Source of the DNA: Hyphochytrium catenoides
Taxonomy: Eukaryota > Sar > Hyphochytriomycetes > Hyphochytriales > Hyphochytriaceae
Length of the DNA: 13,035 nucleotides
Assembly (NCBI GenBank): GCA_900088475.1
Contig: FLMG01000472.1
Span: forward strand, 1-13,035
Direction: 5' to 3'
Both the position numbers and the translations under genes were made by a program. Below the pieces are notes generated by a model. The model was not told the DNA's origin and ran no database searches. It saw only the letters and a program-made list of their open reading frames with translations. Of the stretch, positions 9,808-13,035 are shown one piece after another (position 1 is the stretch's first letter; every line of letters begins with the position of its first letter).

Positions 9808-10097
9808 CCTCTTAACATTGCGCTTTGCTTTATTCCTTCTTGTTGCTCTGCTCTGGGACTAGCCTCCTAGACGTACATCCAGGAAGGCCAAACGCCGACG
9901 GCAAAGCACAAGTCAACTTCCGACTCACACAGCAGCTCTCTTTCTCTCTCGCGCCAAGCCCCCAAGATATCAGAATATCTTAAACGCCTTTTGATCTTCA
10001 GGCACGAACCGCAGACGGCTTCGTGCTTTTGGATCATCAGAACAATTCAACCTTAACAAGCAGCATCGTGCTTCAACCTCTCAAACCTTCAGGAAAG
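9805..10097. promoter_or_regulatory. 5' flank of the WD40 gene
   Basis: Probable promoter and 5' untranslated region by position only. It contains pyrimidine runs (about 9936-9950) and a short palindrome at 9964-9981. No clear TATA box is seen close to the gene, and the transcription start cannot be placed from sequence. Confidence 0.35.
9964..9981. repeat. 7-bp inverted repeat upstream of the WD40 gene
   Basis: AAGATAT and its exact reverse complement ATATCTT are separated by 4 nt (CAGA). It lies 117 nt before the ATG. A dimeric regulator site or a small RNA hairpin are both possible; chance is also possible at this length. Confidence 0.3.
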
Positions 10098-11652
10098 ATG
10101 GATGTAATGGATCTTCGCCGTGAGCTCCTGCCCCAAGCAGCTGTGGGGCGCTCCGGAGTGCACGGCGTTTTGCGCAGGCAGCAGCTGGGCCTGGGCCGCT
10201 TCACCACCAGCCAGAAGCTGGGTGTCTCTTCCCTTTTTGTTCCCAACGTCAAGACCGAGTTTTGCAGCTATAAGTCCCGTCAATATGAGGGCAAGTTCAG
10301 CGCCAACGGGGAGCTTTTTGCTCTTGCCAGCTCCGACGGCGCTATTCGAGTCTTTGATGTTATGAGGAAGGGAACACCCGGAGGCGATTTGTCCTCTGGT
10401 GTCGGTGAAGCAACCTCAGGAGGATCATCCAGAAGATCAGTTCAAGCATCAGAGCGCGCTGGCTCTTCGCAAGCGCCTCTGAAAACAGTGGCGACGAGCT
10501 CTCATTCGCCGAGGTAAGAGAGAGAAGGCAAAGAGAGGATGACCTACGATTGGTCGGTGTTCGCTAACTCGCGCTTTCGCTTTGTCCGTTTGCCCCTTTA
10601 GATCTATAGACTTCTCCTCAGATGGGAGCTGGATAGCTTATAGTGGACTTAGTGATAGTATTTATTTATGCGACCTGCGGGCCGATAGCGACAAGGATCA
10701 AGAGGTGAGCTAGCCGTCGTCTCTCTTCTGCGTCTCCCGCTCTCTTCTCCTCTTTCTCAGCTCGTTTCTCTCTCTTTGACCTTTGATACTGGGGCGCAGA
10801 TGCTAACGCTTGCCTCTCTTGATTCTTCCCCCTTACAGATCCTCGTCAATGCGCCATCGGCCAACGGCTGGTGTGGCTTCTGTATCTTTAGTGTATGTTT
10901 CTCTCCCGATGGTTCCTACGTCCTCGGCGGCGGGAACGACTCCTCTGTGTATCTTATAGAACGTAACGCTGGCAGCATCGCCAAGATGACGGCTCACGCT
11001 GGTAAGGGAGCATTGACTCGAAGAACGTTAATGACAACTGGCAGAGGCACTGACTCTCCCTCTCTCTCTCACAGACGATGTCAATGCTATCGCCTTTCTT
11101 GATGATAAGACGTCTGGCGGTAACCACACTCTTCTGACTGGAGGAGACGACAACGTCATGAAGATGTGGGACCTCCGTACCAGCCTGGAGACGCCAGTGG
11201 TCACTCTCTACGGGCACTCAGGAGGCATAACTAGCATCTCCTCCCGTAAGGATGGACAGTACCTCCTTACCAATGGCAAAGATTCCAAGATGAAGCTGTG
11301 GGACCTTCGCCGAGTCACCGGACAGTCTAAGGAGGATGTCAGCGCCCTCACTTTTGAAGGGCACAAGGTCTCCAGGACGCTCATCCGCTGCTCTTTCTCT
11401 CCTCAACTGACCACTGGCTCTCGCTTTGCCCTTTCGGGATCGTCCTCTGGCTCTGTCCGTATCTACGACATTTTGACTGGTGAGCTGAGGTCAGAGCTGC
11501 AAGGCCATAGCAACGTAGTCAGGGACGTTTCTTGGCACCCCACGGAGCCTCTTATAGCCACTTCTTCTTTCGATGGCACTGTCGGTATGTGGCGCTATGT
11601 CTCTCCATCGCTCTTGAGCAAGAACGGGGATGGCTCTGTCTCTCTTCTGTAA
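10098..11652 (+). CDS. WDR23: WDR23/DCAF11 (LEC14B) family WD40 protein, 419 aa, 4 exons
   Basis: Likely substrate receptor of a CUL4-DDB1 E3 ubiquitin ligase, which is the established role of the family. Exons: 10098-10513, 10602-10704, 10839-11001, 11075-11652. The introns (88, 134 and 73 nt) are GT-AG with matching phases 2, 0, 1, and the total is 420 codons including TAA. The ATG has a strong context (A at -3, G at +4). A family-specific FVPN segment (47-50) precedes seven WD40 repeats: about 62-88, 139-168, 188-216, 230-262, 279-306, 320-350 and 362-390. Two DDB1-contact WDxR boxes are intact, W259-R262 and W303-R306. Family signature sequences are present: TNGKDSKMKLWDLR, then RTLIRCSFSP, and VRDVSWHPTEP. 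A Ser/Gly-rich linker (about 89-138) separates repeats 1 and 2. Compared with plant LEC14B, the loop between repeats 5 and 6 is short and lacks the usual aromatic DYRW segment. The gene converges with the SDR gene to its right. Confidence 0.93.
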
Positions 11653-11979
11653 GACATTGGAGGAGGAATTCATGTCTGCAAGACTCTCTACAGAGCGGGC
11701 GTTGTCGTCTTCAGGATGAGACGCTGCAAGGTGTGAGCTCACGGCTCTGTCAAGGGAGAAAGAGGAGCAGCGAGTCTCTTTGTTTTGCCAGTGAGAGGGA
11801 GCAACTCTCTTTTGTCTCTGCTGTAGATACTTTTGTACAAAGGTCTTTAGTGTACATAACAATTTTGTTGATAAACTACCTGGTTTTCTCTTGATCAAGA
11901 GTGATTTTTACACCTTTCTCTCTCTCTCTCTCTCACTCTCTCTTTCTCTCTTCTGTCTCTGTCTCCTATCTCCCCTCCG
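11653..11979. other. Convergent intergenic region with CT tract
   Basis: This 327-nt space between two facing stop codons must hold the 3' ends of both the WD40 gene (plus) and the SDR gene (minus). An AT-rich patch at about 11825-11885 is a plausible cleavage region for the plus-strand gene, but no canonical AATAAA is seen. A pyrimidine tract (about 11918-11970) would be purine-rich in the minus-strand transcript. Confidence 0.6.
11918..11970. repeat. CT-rich tract between convergent genes
   Basis: Imperfect CT dinucleotide repeat with CA and TTT interruptions, less pure than the tract at 9760-9804. Confidence 0.85.
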
Positions 11980-12711
11980 CTACCACTCTGAGACGCGATA
12001 ATCCTTATAAAACTGTCCGAACTCTCGGACGCCGTCTCGCACTCCCATCATGATCGGATCTAAGATCCGCGCTGCGGCGTCCACCTCATCCAAAGGCGTC
12101 TGTGCCATAGAATAGGTTAAAAGAAAGGATAAAGCTTACATTAGAGGAGTAGTGAGGGCCAAAGGAAGGAGGGCAATCGCCTCTGGCTATGAACTAGATC
12201 CCAGAGACACGTCCGTCAAGAATTCATGAGAAAGGAACGATATCTCGAGATTATAGCGTGCAGAAGAGAGAATGCAGAGAGGAGAAAGCGCGAGAGAGCA
12301 AAAAGAGAATAGAGCGAGAAGAAAGAGAGAAGAGAGTTTAAGTTGAAGGAGAGAAGAAGTTAGGGAAAAAAAGCGGAAGAGAGCGACACGAAGAAAGGAA
12401 GCTACAGATCCCAAGACGAAACCAAGTTTCCTTTCTACAAAGAAGTAGCAGTAGCTGCTGTGCCTAACCTGAAAGTTATTTATCTCGGCTATTCGCTCTG
12501 CGATATCCCTCGGGTTCTCGTCATTGATCCACCCAGTGTCCACTGAGTTCATGAAGATGCCTCTCTCCTTTAGATCCGCACTCGAGGTGCGTGTCATCAT
12601 GTTAGCCGCCGCCTTTGCCATGTTCGTGTGTGGGTGATAGGGCGTCTTATGCCGGTAGAACTTCCCTTCCATCGCACTGACGTTTACGATGTAGCGGTCT
12701 TCAAACGGTGA
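11980..12711 (-). CDS. SDR-family oxidoreductase, C-terminal two exons (partial)
   Basis: C-terminal 120 residues of a short-chain dehydrogenase/reductase-like protein; the 5' exons lie beyond 13035. On the minus strand the exons are 12711-12469 (81 codons) and 12099-11980 (39 codons plus TAG), joined in phase 0 across a GT-AG intron (12468-12100). The upstream acceptor (CCTTTCTCTAG) is also phase 0. The first exon carries the strand ending in the usual catalytic Ser (RYIVNVSAMEG), then HPHTNMAKAA and MNSVDTGWINDENP, the segment equivalent to the SDR YxxxK helix and the following PG-type loop. Thr stands where the catalytic Tyr normally is; the Lys is kept. The last exon (TPLDEVDAAARILDPI) completes the fold. 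This sequence style matches an uncharacterised SDR-like family that I recall from plants, fungi and protists. NAD(P) binding would be N-terminal and is not in view, so activity and substrate cannot be judged. Confidence 0.85.
12225..12415. repeat. GA-rich tract within the SDR gene intron
   Basis: Imperfect purine-rich sequence on the plus strand, pyrimidine-rich in the sense of the minus-strand gene. It occupies the middle of the 369-nt intron between the last two SDR exons. Open frames through it are products of the simple sequence. Confidence 0.8.
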
Positions 12712-13035
12712 CTAGAGAAAGGACGAGGCAGTGTAGTGGGCGCCCCACCAGGTGAGGCAGTGATAGGGAATGGGAGATAGTAGTAAAGAAAGAGAACGAG
12801 AGCGACACGAGAGAGATAAGTCAGAAGCAGGAGACTTGATGAAGGGAGAGAACTACAAGAGAGGAGGGAAAGAAAGAGCACTTGCAATTTCAGAGGAGGA
12901 AAGATGGAGGCAGATAGGGACAGACTCTCAACCGATCCGAGAAGAGGAGCCAGAACTGCGCCTCTCACAGCCCGCCAGAGAGAAAAGAGGGCATTAAAGA
13001 GAGAGAGAGGCAAAGAAGGATGGGGGAGAGAGAGA
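12712..13035 (-). other. Intron (3' part) of the SDR gene, GA-rich on plus strand
   Basis: The 324 nt between the SDR exon and the right edge are strongly purine-rich on the plus strand (CT-rich in the gene's sense), matching the other introns here, and end in a good acceptor next to 12711. I found no exon with the expected SDR sequence in it, so the upstream exon is probably outside the window. Confidence 0.6.

Noticed and set aside
12684-13013. A 109-codon minus-strand and a 75-codon plus-strand open frame at the right edge.
   Set aside because: Both come from the purine-rich simple sequence. The region is better explained as the intron upstream of the SDR exon.
1-13035. CRISPR array, bacterial operon, IS element or phage genes.
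   Set aside because: There are no regularly spaced repeats, no transposase or integrase sequences and no terminal inverted repeats; the genes are spliced and eukaryotic.

Overview
The window is nuclear DNA from a eukaryote. The three well supported genes are split by GT-AG introns, there are no ribosome binding sites or operons, and CT/GA microsatellites are common. Gene content (a Varp-like VPS9 protein with RCC1 repeats, a WDR23-type WD40 protein, and an SDR-family enzyme of a plant/fungal/protist type), short introns (about 73-370 nt) and roughly balanced GC suggest a protist or alga. I cannot name the lineage from sequence alone.

Layout. (1) Positions 1-222: an open frame at the left edge with a signal-peptide-like start, not recognised. 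(2) 223-1052: no supported gene; it holds the upstream region of gene 1. (3) 1053-6665, plus strand: a 15-exon gene for an 875-residue protein. I rebuilt it by joining exons whose phases all agree; the joined length is 2628 nt, exactly 876 codons. It has an N-terminal region resembling the start of Varp/ANKRD27, a VPS9 domain (Rab5-family GEF fold), a Ser/Pro-rich linker, and a C-terminal RCC1 repeat propeller. (4) 6666-10097: 3.4 kb with no gene I can assemble. It has several coding-like fragments, two CT microsatellites and a small palindrome. (5) 10098-11652, plus strand: a 4-exon gene for a 419-residue seven-WD40 protein of the WDR23/DCAF11/LEC14B family. (6) 11980-12711, minus strand: the last two exons of a short-chain dehydrogenase/reductase (SDR) family gene whose 5' part lies beyond the right edge.

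The genes are not obviously one pathway. The first points to endosomal Rab regulation, the second to a CUL4-DDB1 ubiquitin ligase substrate receptor, the third to an NAD(P)-dependent oxidoreductase fold. Genes 2 and 3 converge, with 327 nt between stop codons. Pyrimidine-rich tracts lie on the sense strand of introns and flanks, so the plus strand changes from CT-rich to GA-rich where the coding strand changes. The most interesting item is the Varp-like/VPS9/RCC1 domain combination in gene 1.
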